Assembly: GCA_026686845.1 (NCBI GenBank) | Contig: JAIVEN010000012.1 | Coordinates: forward strand, 1,118,501 to 1,182,500 | Length of the DNA stretch: 64,000 bases | Reading direction: 5' to 3' | Source of the DNA: Adenanthera pavonina | Lineage: Eukaryota; Streptophyta; Magnoliopsida; Fabales; Fabaceae | Part shown: piece after piece, positions 1 to 11,932 of the stretch | Numbering within the stretch: the stretch's first letter is position 1 | Layout: the number at the start of each line of letters is the position of its first letter | The notes under the pieces: model-generated | Told to the model about the DNA's origin: nothing | Database searches by the model: none | Seen by the model: the letters and a program-made list of their open reading frames with translations, nothing else | Made by a program: the position numbers and the translations under genes

Positions 1-566
1 TAGAGATCTGGTCTGGTATAAATTTCAGATTAATATTTTAATTAATCATTTTTTTTCAGAAACAGAATTTCAAATAACAACGTTTTGAAACAGTACATTC
101 TGAAACAACATGTCATTTGATATTCTGTTTCAATTTGACAATAACGTTTCAAATACAAAGTTCAGAAATGAACAGGTTCATGAACAACGTTTCAAATACA
201 ATGTTCAGAAACAAACAGGTTCATGAACAACGTTTCGGTTCATGAACAACGTTTCAAATACAATGTTCAGAAACAAACAGGTTCATACACAACGTTTTAA
301 TTTTCTGTTTTCTACTATTATAAAAGGATCAGACTAGAGACTAAAAGTACACCTCACATTCTCTTCTCTTGCTTACAAACTCTCTGTTTCGTTCTGTGTT
401 TCAAGGTATCTGAAGTTGCTATCAGATATCTTTGGTGCTTAGAATAACTCCTAGGGGTGATTCGTCGGATCCCTGCAGCAAACCTAGTGGGGGCGAATAA
501 CACCTTAAGGACAGTGTGTTATCATACGTTTCTGGGCACCGGTTGTTTCATATACTGTTCCTAACA
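1..566 (+). repeat. copia 5' LTR (partial)
   Basis: Identical to 5331-5896 except one base. It ends ctaaca at 561-566. A TATA box, tataaaagg, lies at 319-327, so transcription would start near 350. The stretch 143-298 holds a tandem array of a 43-bp unit, each beginning aacgttt, at 143, 186, 229, 248 and 291; the copy starting at 229 is cut to 19 bp. Confidence 0.97.
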
Positions 567-569
567 ATA

Positions 570-581
570 TTAAGGTGTTAT
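570..581 (+). promoter_or_regulatory. Possible primer-binding region, not the usual initiator-tRNA type
   Basis: Most plant copia elements carry a primer-binding site starting TGGTATCAGAGC right after the 5' LTR. It is absent here. Instead 570-581 (ttaaggtgttat) is a perfect 12-nt reverse complement of 497-508 in the LTR. The LTR segment can alternatively pair locally, 497-503 with 516-522. A self-primed start or a packaging hairpin is inference only. Confidence 0.35.
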
Positions 582-598
582 CTTTATTTTGATTGATC

Positions 599-3500
599 AT
601 GGAGACCACCCAGGAATCAGCATTCAAGGTCATGAACCAGGACTTCATCAAATTGGATCGTTTTGATGGAACGAATTTCAATAGGTGGAAGGACAAAATG
701 ATGTTTTTGCTGACTGCCATGAAAATTTCGTATCTGCTTGATCCTGATCTGGAGCATCTTGTTGAACCGAGTGATGATGAAAGTGAAGAAGTTAAGGCTA
801 GACGCAAGAAGAGGGCAGAAGATGAAGTGCTGTGTCGTGGTCATATTCTGAACACACTGTCAAACCGATTGTATGATCTCTACTCATCCTTCTCATCACC
901 AAAAGAGATCTGGGATGCATTGGAGGCCAAATACAACACAGAAAAGCAAGGAACAGATAAGTTTCTGATTATGCAATATTTTGATTACAAATTGCAAGAT
1001 GCTGTTAACATTTTAGATCAAGTTCATGATTTACAGATTGTAGTTTCTAAACTGAAAGATATGAAGGTGGACATTCCAGAGTCAGTGCAAGTAGGTGCCA
1101 TTATTGCAAAATTACCTCCTACTTGGCATGAATTCAGGAAAAAGTTGCTGCACACCACAAAAAGTTTTACTTTGGATCAGATTCTGAAACATTTAAGGAT
1201 TGAACAAGAAACTCGTGTCTTACAAAAGAAGCATTCAGAATCTCAAACCAAAGTTAACTATGTGGCTACTGTAGGTCATAAAAATCAGAATTTTCCTGGA
1301 AATAACAACAACAAGAGGAAGAACCCCGAGCCCACTGGTTTCAGTTCTGGAAAACAATTCAAGACTCAAAAATCTTGTTTTGTTTGTGGAAAGAAAGGAC
1401 ATCTTAAAAAGGATTGCAGATATAAGAAAAGGCCAAGGAATGAAACTACCAATAGTGCAAACATGGTAAATACAGAATGTGATGAAATTATTGCCATGGT
1501 TTCTAACATGCACATTGGTACGATTTCAGAATTAAATATGGCTGCTGCTGTAAAGTCATTTGACTGGTGGTATGATTCTGGAGCAACAGTTCATGTATGC
1601 CATGACAAGAATCTGTTCAAGAATTATGAAATTGCTCAACAAGAGCAGCATGTGATTGTGGGCAATGGAAGCACAGCAAATGTACTTGGAAGAGGCAGTA
1701 TTGAGTTACAGTTTACTTCTGGAAAGAAGATGATTCTACATAATGTACTTCATGTTCCAGAAATTAGAAAGAATCTTGTGTCTGCAAGTGTTTTGTCTGG
1801 AAAGGGGCTGAAAGCTGTCTTAGAGGCTGATAAGATTATTATATCTAAGAATGGGGTATTTGTGGGCAAGGGTTATGTTTCTGATGGAATGTTCAAATTA
1901 AGCATTAATAAGAATGATTCAGTTTCTGTTTATATGCTTGATCAATCTTTTACTTTATGGCATGATAGATTAGGACATGTTAATTATAAAACAATAGCAC
2001 ATATGTCTAAAACTGGATTAATCTCCTGTGAAAATAATAAGAATAACAAATGTGAAATTTGTGTACAAGCTAAAACAGTAAGAAAGCCTTTTCCTTCTAT
2101 TCAAAGAAGTTCAGAAATTTTAGAACTTATTCATTCTGATATTTGTGAGTTAAATGGTATTTTAACAAGAGGAGGAAACAGATATTTTATAACTTTTATA
2201 GATGATTTTTCAAGATTTACTTATGTTTATTTGATGAAGACAAAAGATCAAGCTCTTGAGATGTTTTTAAACTTTAAGAATGTTATAGAAAATCAAAAAG
2301 AAAAGAAGATAAAGGTTTTAAGAAGTGACAGAGGAGGAGAATATTTTTCTACAGATTTTTCACAATTTTGCTAAAATAATGGCATTATTCACCAAATGAG
2401 TGCTCCTTATACACCTCAACAAAATGGTTTAGCAAAAAGAAAAAATAGAACTTTAGTAGAAATGGTAAATGCAATGATTCTGAATGCAAAAACTCCCATG
2501 AATTTGTGGGGTGAGGCTTTATTAACTGCTAACCATATTCTTAATAGAGTTATTTCCAAATCGATAAAATGCACTCCTTATGAGTTATGGAAAAGTAGAA
2601 AACCGAACTTAAATTATTTAAGAGTTTGGGGATGTCTTGCATTTTACAAAGTTCCAGAACATAAAAGAACTAAATTAGGACCAAGAGCTTTGAAAAGTAT
2701 ATTTGTAGGATATGTAGAAAATTCAAAAGCCTATAGACTCTTAGATATTGATTCTAATGTAATTGTTGAATCACGAGATGTTGAATTTTTTGAAGGAAAA
2801 TTTGTTTCTGATCCAGTACAAACTGATTTGTTTCGAAATAAAGAGCATGAAGAGTCTACATCTGTAAGAAATGAATTAGTAGAACCTTATTCTGAATTTG
2901 AACCTAGAAGAAGTCAGAGATCAAGGAAAGGAAAATATTTAGATTCTGATTTTATTAATTCTCAAGCAATAGTCTTCTTAGTTGAAGGTGATAGAAAATT
3001 AGTGTTAAGACAAATTCCTATTCTTTTAAGTATTGAAGAAGATCCTAAAACATATACGGAAGCATTGATGTCTAGAGACTCAAGTTTCTGGAAGGAAGCT
3101 ATAAATGATGAAATGGATTCATTGTTGTCTAATAAAACTTGGGAATTAGTTGATTTGCCTGAAGGGTCAAAACCTATTGGTTGCAAATGGGTTTTTAGAC
3201 GGAAATATAATACTAATGGCTCTATTCAAACATTTAAAGCTAGGTTGGTTGCTAAAGGTTTTAAACAAAAAGAAGGAATTGATTATTTTGATACATATGC
3301 ACCAGTTGCTAGAGTTACTTCTATTAGAGTTTTATTTGCTTTAGCATCTATTAATAATTTGTTTGTGCATCAAATGGATGTTAAAACAGCATTTTTAAAT
3401 GGTGAATTAGAAGAAGAAGTTTATATGGAACAACCAGAAGGCTTTGTACTTCCTGGAAATAAAAAGAAAGTTTGCAAATTAACTAGATCTTTGTATGGTT

Positions 3501-4594
3501 TAAAACAGCCTCCTAAGCAATGGCATGAAAAGTTTGATTATGTTGTGTTGTCTCATGGTTTTAAACATAATAATGCAGATAAGTGTGTTTATCTAAAGTT
3601 CACTGGTGAGTATAGAGTTATTATTTGTTTATATGTAGATGACATGCTTATCTTTGGAACTAGTATGTTTGCAATAAATGAGACTAAAAAGTTTTTATCC
3701 TCACAATTTAAGATGAAAGATCTTGGAGAAGTGGATACTATTTTAGGGATCAAAGTTAAGAGGCATAGTGGATGTTTTTCTCTAGATCAATCTCACTATG
3801 TTAGTAAAATTTTAAACAAGTTTCAACATTTAAATATAAAAGAGGCAAATACCCCCTTTGATTCATCACATCATTTATTAGAAAATAATAATAGATCAGT
3901 GGCTCAATTAGAATATGCTAGTGCTATTGGGAGTTTGATGTATGCAATGCATTGTACTAGACCCGATATAGCTTTTGCAGTATGCAAACTTTCGAGATAT
4001 ACTAGTAATCCAGGAACAGAACACTGGAAAGGAATTACAAGGGTCCTAGGATATCTAAAGAAAACAATTAATCTAGGACTGCTTTATAATAAATTTCCAG
4101 TAGTTTTGGAAGGTTACACGGATGCTAGTTGGATAACTGGTGCAGGTGATAGTAAGTCAACTTCAGGGTGGATATTTACCTTGGCAGGAGGAGCAATCTC
4201 CTGGGCATCAAAGAAACAGACTTGTATAAGTCATTCTACGATAGAATCAGAATTTATTGCCTTGGCATCTGCATGTAAAGAGGGAGAGTGGTTGAGGAAT
4301 TTATTATTGGAAATAAAGCTGTGGCCATAGCCGATGCCAGCCATCTCTTTACATTGTGACAGTGAGGCTACAATGTCTAGGGCATTTAACAAAATTTACA
4401 ATGGTAAATCTAGACATATAAGCCTAAGGCATGAATATGTGAGGCAATTAATTTCTGATGGAGTAATTACAATTCAATATGTAAAAACAAGTGAAAACTT
4501 GGCTAATCCTTTTACAAAAGGACTCAATAAAGAATTGGTTAACAAAACATCAAGAGGAATGAGATTGAACCCCGTAAACATCAGTCACCAGTAA
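599..4594 (+). pseudogene. copia gag-pol polyprotein, broken by two stop codons
   Basis: One continuous reading frame of about 1,330 codons interrupted by TAA at 2372-2374 and TAG at 4328-4330. The first ATG is at 599. In order: gag with a CCHC zinc knuckle (residues 260-273, from nt 1376), protease DSGAT (from nt 1574), integrase with HHCC zinc finger, core Asp codons at 2138 and 2327, reverse transcriptase with YVDD (nt 3632-3643), and RNase H with TDAS near 4118. The residue 35 positions after the second integrase Asp, normally Glu, is Lys (codon 2435-2437). The first stop lies inside the integrase core and the second inside RNase H. No frameshift was seen. The encoded enzymes would cut, copy and insert the element's DNA; this copy cannot make full-length Pol. 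Confidence 0.95.
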
Positions 4595-5115
4595 TGGAAA
4601 CCCAACCTTTAACTAGACCAAATCTGGTTTAAAGGTTCAATGGGTAATAACAAGTTATTGATAAGTGACTGGGCACTAGAGTAGATATTTAACCATTCCG
4701 TGACGAGTGCATATAAGAAGAACTTAAGTGTTCAGGGTGAGTTAAACTCTTAATGGATTCAAGGAAGCCTGAGCAATTAAGGCTTAATGGAAATCCACCT
4801 ATATGAACATAAGAAGTGGTGCCGCTTCTTACAAGAATTCAGGGGTAATTCTTGAAATGTTCATGAAGAGCCTAGGATGAGCACATGGCCATAAAAGTGC
4901 GGGAAGTCTATGCAGAACGAAATCAATATAAGATTATGTGTGTGGTATTTCCGGTACTAACACTAAAGTTGTGGTTCAATGCAGTTAAGCAACTATCTAC
5001 TTGTTAATACTTTGAAGTACTTACACTATTAACAGGTTCAAGTCAAGAGACACCTACTATTATGCATATTCTTATGTTTAGAGAGAACATTTAGTTTTCA
5101 AACTAAGTGGGGGAT
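4595..5115 (+). other. copia 3' non-coding internal region and polypurine tract
   Basis: No reading frame. It ends in the polypurine tract aagtggggga (5105-5114), which primes plus-strand DNA synthesis, one base before the LTR begins at 5116. Confidence 0.8.
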
Positions 5116-5896
5116 TGTTAGAGATAGTTTGAAAAAAAAAAAACTAAAGTCCCACATTGGATGGGAGTAAGGTTTATGAAATGTATATAAGGGAGAGAAG
5201 ATAAAGTATATTAAAATAATTATTGAACAAATTGTTAAGTGGATTTAAATATTATTTATTTAATATTTAAAGCACTTAGCACTTAGCACTTGGCACGTGG
5301 CGCGTCGTGATCATTAGATTCATCTAACGGTAGAGATCTGGTCTGGTATAAATTTCAGATTAATATTTTAATTAATCATTTTTTTTCAGAAACAGAATTT
5401 CAAATAACAACGTTTTGAAACAGTACATTCTGAAACAACATGTCATTTGATATTCTGTTTCAATTTGACAATAACGTTTCAAATACAAAGTTCAGACATG
5501 AACAGGTTCATGAACAACGTTTCAAATACAATGTTCAGAAACAAACAGGTTCATGAACAACGTTTCGGTTCATGAACAACGTTTCAAATACAATGTTCAG
5601 AAACAAACAGGTTCATACACAACGTTTTAATTTTCTGTTTTCTACTATTATAAAAGGATCAGACTAGAGACTAAAAGTACACCTCACATTCTCTTCTCTT
5701 GCTTACAAACTCTCTGTTTCGTTCTGTGTTTCAAGGTATCTGAAGTTGCTATCAGATATCTTTGGTGCTTAGAATAACTCCTAGGGGTGATTCGTCGGAT
5801 CCCTGCAGCAAACCTAGTGGGGGCGAATAACACCTTAAGGACAGTGTGTTATCATACGTTTCTGGGCACCGGTTGTTTCATATACTGTTCCTAACA
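5116..5896 (+). repeat. copia 3' LTR, 781 bp
   Basis: It starts tgttag (5116-5121) and ends ctaaca (5891-5896), a perfect short terminal inverted repeat of the TG...CA type. TATA box tataaaagg at 5649-5657, so a transcript started by this LTR would begin near 5680 and run directly into the dioxygenase gene on the same strand. The 43-bp U3 tandem repeats recur at about 5473-5628. Confidence 0.97.
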
Positions 5897-5916
5897 AATG
5901 TTTCATTAGTTCAGTC

Positions 5917-5922
5917 TATAAA
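5917..5922 (+). promoter_or_regulatory. TATA box of the dioxygenase gene
   Basis: tataaa 67 bp before the ATG at 5990, in normal position for a plant gene. The copia LTR ends only 20 bp upstream of it, so all distal promoter sequence has been moved at least 5.9 kb away. Confidence 0.6.
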
Positions 5923-5989
5923 TGCAAACCATCTTCTAATTTTGTAAACCAAATCAGTCCTGAAAGGAAAGAGCAAAATATTACGAACA

Positions 5990-7191
5990 ATGCCCTTGGA
6001 AACCCAACTCAAACTTCCAGTCATTGACTTCTCCGACCTGGACTTGAACGAAGCCAACACTCTGAAATGGGAGAACGTGAAATCACAAGTTCACAAGGCA
6101 CTTGTAGAGTATGGCTGCTTTGAGGCTTTGTTTGATAAGGTCCCTTTGGATCTGCGAAAATCCACTCTTGCTTCTGTTGAAGAGCTGTTTAATCTCCCCC
6201 TTTCTGTCAAGCAAAAGCTACGTAATGTTGTGTTTGATTACAACATACCGTATCTTGGTTATGACCAGTTTCGACCTAAAATTCCACTTTTTGAGGCTGT
6301 AGGGATTGATCCAAACGTGGCTGCAAAAGTAGACAATGCAACCAACATCTTGTGGCCTGAAGGAAACCCCAGTTTTAGGTGCGTAGGTTTCGGAAACTTC
6401 CTGACAAGTTCTCGTTATACATGATATAGTTAATCATGATCATGAGTATATATATATATATATATATTAATCATCAACCTTTCTTTGTTTTTGTAACTTT
6501 GGCAGCAAAACTATAACATCGTTCTCAGAGAAATTAGCAGAGTTGGATCACCTTATTCGGAAGATGGTTTTTGAGGCATTGGGTGTGGAGAAGCACTTGG
6601 ATGAGCATTACAACTTATCTCACATCCTTCTAAGGTTTCATAAGTACAAAAAACCTCAAAACAACGAGACCCATGTTGGAGTAGGTTCGCACAGAGACAA
6701 AAACTTGGTATCCATTCTGTACCAAAATGAAGTCGATGGCTTAGAGTTGCAAACCAAAGATGGCCAGTGGATCAATTACAATCACTCTCCAGACAAATTC
6801 ATAGTTATAATTGGAGACGCTTTTTATGTACGTAGAGTCTCGTTGAAAAATCTAACAGTGAACAAATTGATACAGTTTTACATTTATGGCAAGTATTATT
6901 AACACTGCGTTGTTGATAAAACTTTGATTAATGTTGCAGGCATGGAGTAATGGGAGGCTACGTTGTCCCGTTCATAAAGTGACGATGAGTGGAAATAACG
7001 AAGCAAGATACTCTATAAAACTGTTTTCAGATCCAAAACCAGAGTCCATACTGAAAACCCCAGAAGAGCTAGTGGATGAAGAACACCCTCTACTCTTTAA
7101 GCCCTTTGCATTCGGCGAGTTTGTGAAATTTTTCTTAAGCGAGGAGGGTCACAGGACTGAATCTGCTCTCAAGACTTATTGTGGTGCGTGA
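5990..7191 (+). CDS. 2-oxoglutarate/Fe(II)-dependent dioxygenase, AOP-like
   Basis: Three exons, 5990-6378, 6506-6827 and 6940-7191, all with GT/AG introns (127 and 112 bp), give 320 residues, the usual length for this family. The joins keep frame: the first intron splits a Ser codon and the second falls between Tyr and Ala codons. The N-terminal dioxygenase domain begins LPVIDFSDLDL (about residues 8-18). The catalytic fold has His192 and Asp194 in SHRDKN, distal His249 in PVHKV, and Arg260/Ser262 in RYS that hold 2-oxoglutarate. The spacing and the text around VDGLELQTKDGQWIN match plant AOP1-like enzymes, a group that includes glucosinolate side-chain oxygenases in Brassicales; the substrate here cannot be told. 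It is a soluble protein with no signal peptide seen. No stop or frameshift was found, so it looks functional. An AATAAA at 7324-7329 may serve polyadenylation. A fresh copia LTR abuts the promoter. Confidence 0.93.
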
Positions 7192-9049
7192 GCAATTAAA
7201 CGCGGTATCTAATAATTATGTTCCTCTTCAAGTGCTATCAGTATATGTTTTATCCTTCAGTTGATGTTTACATTTTAACATATGTATATGTTATAAGAAG
7301 GGTCTGCAAGTATAAACTTGTACAATAAAAGGGGTAGGTAATGAAGTGTTTCATCCGATTATGTTTAATAATTGGCTTTAAATTCTCGCCACCGATCACA
7401 CACTTCAGCTGGACAGAGATAAGGAGAAGGATATAACTTATACAGCAGGAGGCTTTCACCATGCTCTTTATCTCTCTCTTCTCATTGCAAGGTGGAATTT
7501 GTTGCAAGAAGATCCACGTCCATGAATGGACATTTTATCAGCAGTAATGGTCAGGAGTCGCTATTGTGGCTATTATACCAGCTCACCTTGTACAATGCAT
7601 TTTAATATATATATATATGTGTGTGTGTATTTTTTTTTTTTAATGGCAGCTTTCTATGAAAACGTCAATAATATATACTCTATTTATTTTATATTATAAG
7701 GCAATGAGAGGATTTCACGCATATTAAAAAATTATTACATCCTTAAACTTTAAAAAAATATTCTAATTTTACCTCTATTAATTCCATTCATTTCATTAAC
7801 TTTAGCACAAGTTATAATACTAATAATATAATAAATTAAGAATAAAAATGACAAATCACTATAAACAAGAAAAATCTCTTATATTACATTATAAAATGAA
7901 AAAAAGAAAGTACTACTATAAAGTAGGAGTCGCTATTATAGGTATAATATCAGCTCCCACATGGGTTGAGCAGTGTGCTTTTCTGGAACATCTCGTGCTT
8001 CACATGGATATTTTCTAATTTTATATAAATAAATCATAAATTGAGAAAAGAAAAACTTGTGCATTTTGATTTTTTTTTCCAGGTAAATGAGTGAGGGCAT
8101 GAGAATTCAATGATTAATGAATATGGGAAATTATATTTTTCCCCAACCATGGGTCCCAGGGTTGGTACTATAGTATCTTACCCATAGTTATACATGATCT
8201 TGATCTTTCCTAAGTAAGTAGACCAAATGATGTGAATCTTTAAAGATAATATTTTTTTATTTTAAAATATAAGAGACATTTTTAATATATATTTTATTTT
8301 AAAATATAAAAGTTAAATAGTTTTTTTTTATAAATTAATATGTTTTTTTAATTTTATCTTCAATTAAAATAGACTTATTATTACGAGATATGTATTAGGA
8401 TAGAGTTAGTGTGGACATTAAATTAGCTGTATTTTATGAAGAAAAAAAATTATTTTTGTGGCATATTTAAAATGTTGAATTATTTTTTATTTTAATAATT
8501 TAATTATTTATTTGTTATATTTTAAAACTGAGAAATTAGCGGTGTACGCTACTCAAAAGACTTGCGTAAAGACTTAAAAGTCATAATACAAATCAGGCAT
8601 TAGCTGAATATTGAAAACTTCATAATTATAACACGTCATGTTTGAGTCGTGGCCAAAGTCTTTCATCCCTCAATTTACTTGGCAGCCCTAATATATACGA
8701 CATTTAAATGTAATGACAAAAACAAAAAACACAGTACAACACATATATTAAATATTTCAACATATTAACTTCTATGACAAATAACTGAAAATTCAACAAA
8801 AAAACATTAAACAATCATTTTTTAACTTTTACAAGCCAAACAGAATATTTAAGAGAGAAAAAAATACCAATCAACAACACCTGCATTATTTGAGAGAGAA
8901 AAAATATCAACTATCAAATTCAAAAATAATTAATTTTAACAGAAAATAAGTAACATTTTTTACTTTTACAAATCAAGCTGAATATTTACCCTTTCTTTAT
9001 ATAACCCGTAACCAATTTTCAGCATACATGAAAAGGCATATTTTATTCA
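7192..9049. other. AT-rich intergenic sequence
   Basis: Presumed 3' UTR to about 7350, then no supported gene. Two related stretches, near 7556 and near 7926, share gagtcgctatt followed by a similar ...ccagctc or ...tcagctc ending, an old direct repeat. The rest is simple AT-rich sequence. Confidence 0.5.
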
Positions 9050-9058
9050 TAAAATAAA

Positions 9059-10450
9059 AGATTAATGTGCAAATTTTCCCCCAAAGTTGGTGCTTGTATC
9101 CTAAATTTTTTTTAGCTCAACATTATTTTTGAAGTGTCAAAATCGTAGTAGTTTTGCCCTGGCCACTAAAGTCAATGACATTAACTATTAAATTACCAAC
9201 TGTATCACCAATTGTACTAAATCATCCTACGTGACATCCTAATTGGAAAAAAATCTAAAAAAAAAAGATAAAAATCCAAGAAAAAATAGAAAAATGGATC
9301 TAAATGAAGGAATTTTGCTAAAATATACTGATTCTAATACTTAAAGGGTATTAACTTTTAATCAGAGATTCAAAAAACTATTAAAAAACATTTTATAAAA
9401 ATCCTTTGTGGCAATTTACGTAGTATCCAAGTGGAAATATAATGAACCAAATTAAAAGTACCAATTCAGCCTAATCAATTTCAACCCCAAATCAGAAACC
9501 AAAACCCTAATTACTATAAACCTAATTAAAAATCTAAAAACATAATAAAATCAATTAATAAATACAAAGAAATAAATAAATTACAAAAATTATGTGCAAA
9601 TTCATCGGAAAAATAAACCTAAAAATTCTCAAAAAAAATGGAAAAATCTTAAAAAATTCATAACAATGCAAGAAAAGTAGAAAAAAAAAAGTTGTCAAAA
9701 TGAATTAATTTCGTAAAAATACACTTGATTAAAACCAAATATCTTATTGGTATTAAAAATAGTGTATTTTGGTCAAATTCATTCATTTTGACAACTTTTT
9801 TTTATTTTTCTTGCATTATTATGAAATTTTCAAGAATTTTCCAATTTTTTGGGAATTTTTAAGTTTATTTTTTCCCATGACTCTGCATATGATTTTAGTA
9901 ATTTGTTTATTTCTTTGTTTATTAGTTGATTTTATTAGGTTTTGATATTTTTAATTATGGTTTTAGTAATTAAGGTTTTGGTTTCAACTTGAGGTTAAAA
10001 TTGAGTTGGTGCTTTTAATTTGGTTCATTATGTTTCCACTTGGATACTATGTGAATTATCACGTAGGATTTTTATGAAATGTTTTTTAATAATTTTCTGA
10101 ATCTCTGATTAAAAGTTAATATCTTTGGATATTAGAATCAGTGTATTTTAACAAAATTCCTTCATTTAACCCCTTTTTCTATTTCTTGCATTTTTGCAAT
10201 TTTTTCAAGTTCTTTCCAGCTAGAATGCGACATAAACTGCCACGTAGGATGATTTGGTACAATTAACAATATAGTTAGCAGTACAATTTAGTAGTACAAT
10301 TGGTAATTTAATAGTCAATGTCATTGACTTTAATGGCCATGGTGAAATTGCTACGATTTTGACACTTTAAAGGTTACATTGTGCAAAAAAAATGTTTAGG
10401 GGGTAGCAACAATTTTGGGAAAACTTCAGGGCAGATTTACCAATTAACCC
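9059..10450. mobile_element. Foldback/MULE-like non-autonomous element
   Basis: The left arm (9059 to about 9735) and right arm (about 9775-10450) are diverged inverted copies of each other over nearly their full length; for example tgtcaaaatcgtag at about 9137 is mirrored near 10350, and atcatcctacgtg near 9224 is mirrored near 10245. The nine bases outside each end are taaaataaa (9050-9058) and tagaataaa (10451-10459), 8 of 9 matching. A long inverted repeat plus a 9-bp duplication points to a Mutator-like MITE. No transposase is encoded. Confidence 0.8.
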
Positions 10451-10459
10451 TAGAATAAA

Positions 10460-11932
10460 TATAAAGACATATGATAGAAAATTAATGAGCCATGCAATCC
10501 TCAAAAACCTATTCCTTTGGCTTTATTTCTTTTTGTAGTTTTAGAGTTTTAATTTTGTTTCAAATTTATTATTGTTTTAGACTCTCATTTAATTTAATAT
10601 TATCAACAAATGATGGATATTTTAGTCAAATCCATAGTACTCTAGGGTCTTTTAATAAAATCATTCAAATTAAAATAAGTAGTTAAAATTAGTTAGAAGC
10701 ATTGATTTTGTACAAAAATTAATATAGCATTCCTAAAATACCCTTAATAAAAGACATTAATTTTTATCATACATTAATATTTGGAAAGTGTGTGTGTTAA
10801 AATCAATGGCATTTGTGAAAAATCACAAATTATTACTTCATTAGATTTTGAAAACACCAATTAATTTATTGACCATGAAAATGATATTTATATTAAAAAC
10901 CAAAGGAAATAATATTTAGCTTAATCAATGATTTATTGGTTTGTATAAAATAACTTTAAATAATAAAAGAAATGAAATAAGGGAGGTGCTTTCTTTTCCT
11001 TTATAACACTCTCCCTGGAACTCACCCCTTCCTAACTCTTATGAGGAATTATACACACATTGGACATGATTTAATTCAGTATCTTTCTTACCAAAATAAG
11101 TGCATCCAGACATAATAATAGATTTTTGCTTCATATATTACTCCCTCTAATCCCAAATATTAGAGAATTTAGAGAGAGTTTGTTTGGTCCAAATTATAAG
11201 GAAAAAACGTGGATGTTAAATGCATAATTAAATAGCTTTTTAATTTACATCTTATATTTGAGACTGAACGTAATAATATTCTATTCTACACTATTTATTT
11301 ATTTATAAGAGAATATGTAACATTTGTATCTTGAGGACTATATTTAAAGGTAAGAAAAGAAAATGCTCATAATTAAGGTAATGTTTAGAGAAAGATTCAA
11401 TGTCTTTGTAAAAAAAGAATATGATGTTTGAAAAGAATGAATTATGAGCCCAAGGAATATGAGGATTGTGGTAGGCAGTTAAGGGATTACAAAATCTTGA
11501 GATAATTAATTTCTATTGCAAAATCTTGAGATAATTGATTGCTAAGCTTAGTATGAAATCTAGCTATAGAATGAAAGTTTTTTGCTCAAAGATCTCACAA
11601 AAAAGTATGAAAGAAATCCTCCATAAGTTGTCAAGATAAGATAAAAGGGAGGTGACTCTTAGGATTATGAAAGCCAGTTGAGCAAGAATAGTTCAAATCT
11701 TCCATAATGTGAAAGTTGCTGAGGCAAAACAAAGGGAGGTGGCTCTTGGGACATGAAACCCAATTGAATAAGAATAAATGATGTTAAGAGGCCGAAGGCT
11801 AGACTCAAACTGGGCTAACAAAAGACAATTGAAATATTGAGAAGTTCCCTCAAGTTGCTAGACCAATGAATGACCTTAGTTGAGCAACTAAAAAAGTTAT
11901 GTATGGAATCGAACTAAATAGTAATGTTATAA
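10460..11932. other. Unassigned sequence with transposon-like segments
   Basis: No coding frame supported. From about 11340 the base composition rises in G and short direct repeats occur, such as aaagggaggtg near 11645 and 11729 followed by similar text. This looks like decayed retrotransposon, continued at 13310-13793 after later insertions. Confidence 0.35.

Larger units (their letters stand above)
1..5896 (+). mobile_element. Ty1/copia LTR retrotransposon, 5' end cut by window edge
   Basis: LTR, gag, protease, integrase, reverse transcriptase, RNase H, polypurine tract and LTR are present in that order, which is the copia order. The 3' LTR is complete (5116-5896) and the 5' LTR lacks its first 215 bp because the window starts inside it. 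Positions 1-566 and 5331-5896 align without gaps and differ only at 167 (a) versus 5497 (c), so the insertion is very young. The five bases after the 3' LTR are aatgt (5897-5901); the matching upstream target duplication is outside the window. The coding frame is damaged, so this copy could move only with proteins supplied by another copy. Confidence 0.97.

Noticed and set aside
143..300. Regular 43-bp repeats as a CRISPR-like array
   Set aside because: They are tandem promoter repeats in a retrotransposon LTR, without spacers, and are duplicated in the other LTR.
593..599. A polyprotein start at 593
   Set aside because: The codon at 593 is TTG; the first ATG in the frame is at 599.
6378..6424. 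Dioxygenase exon 1 reading on to 6424, and exon 2 on to 6902
   Set aside because: The frames run into introns. GT/AG sites at 6379/6505 and 6828/6939 restore the family sequence without a break.
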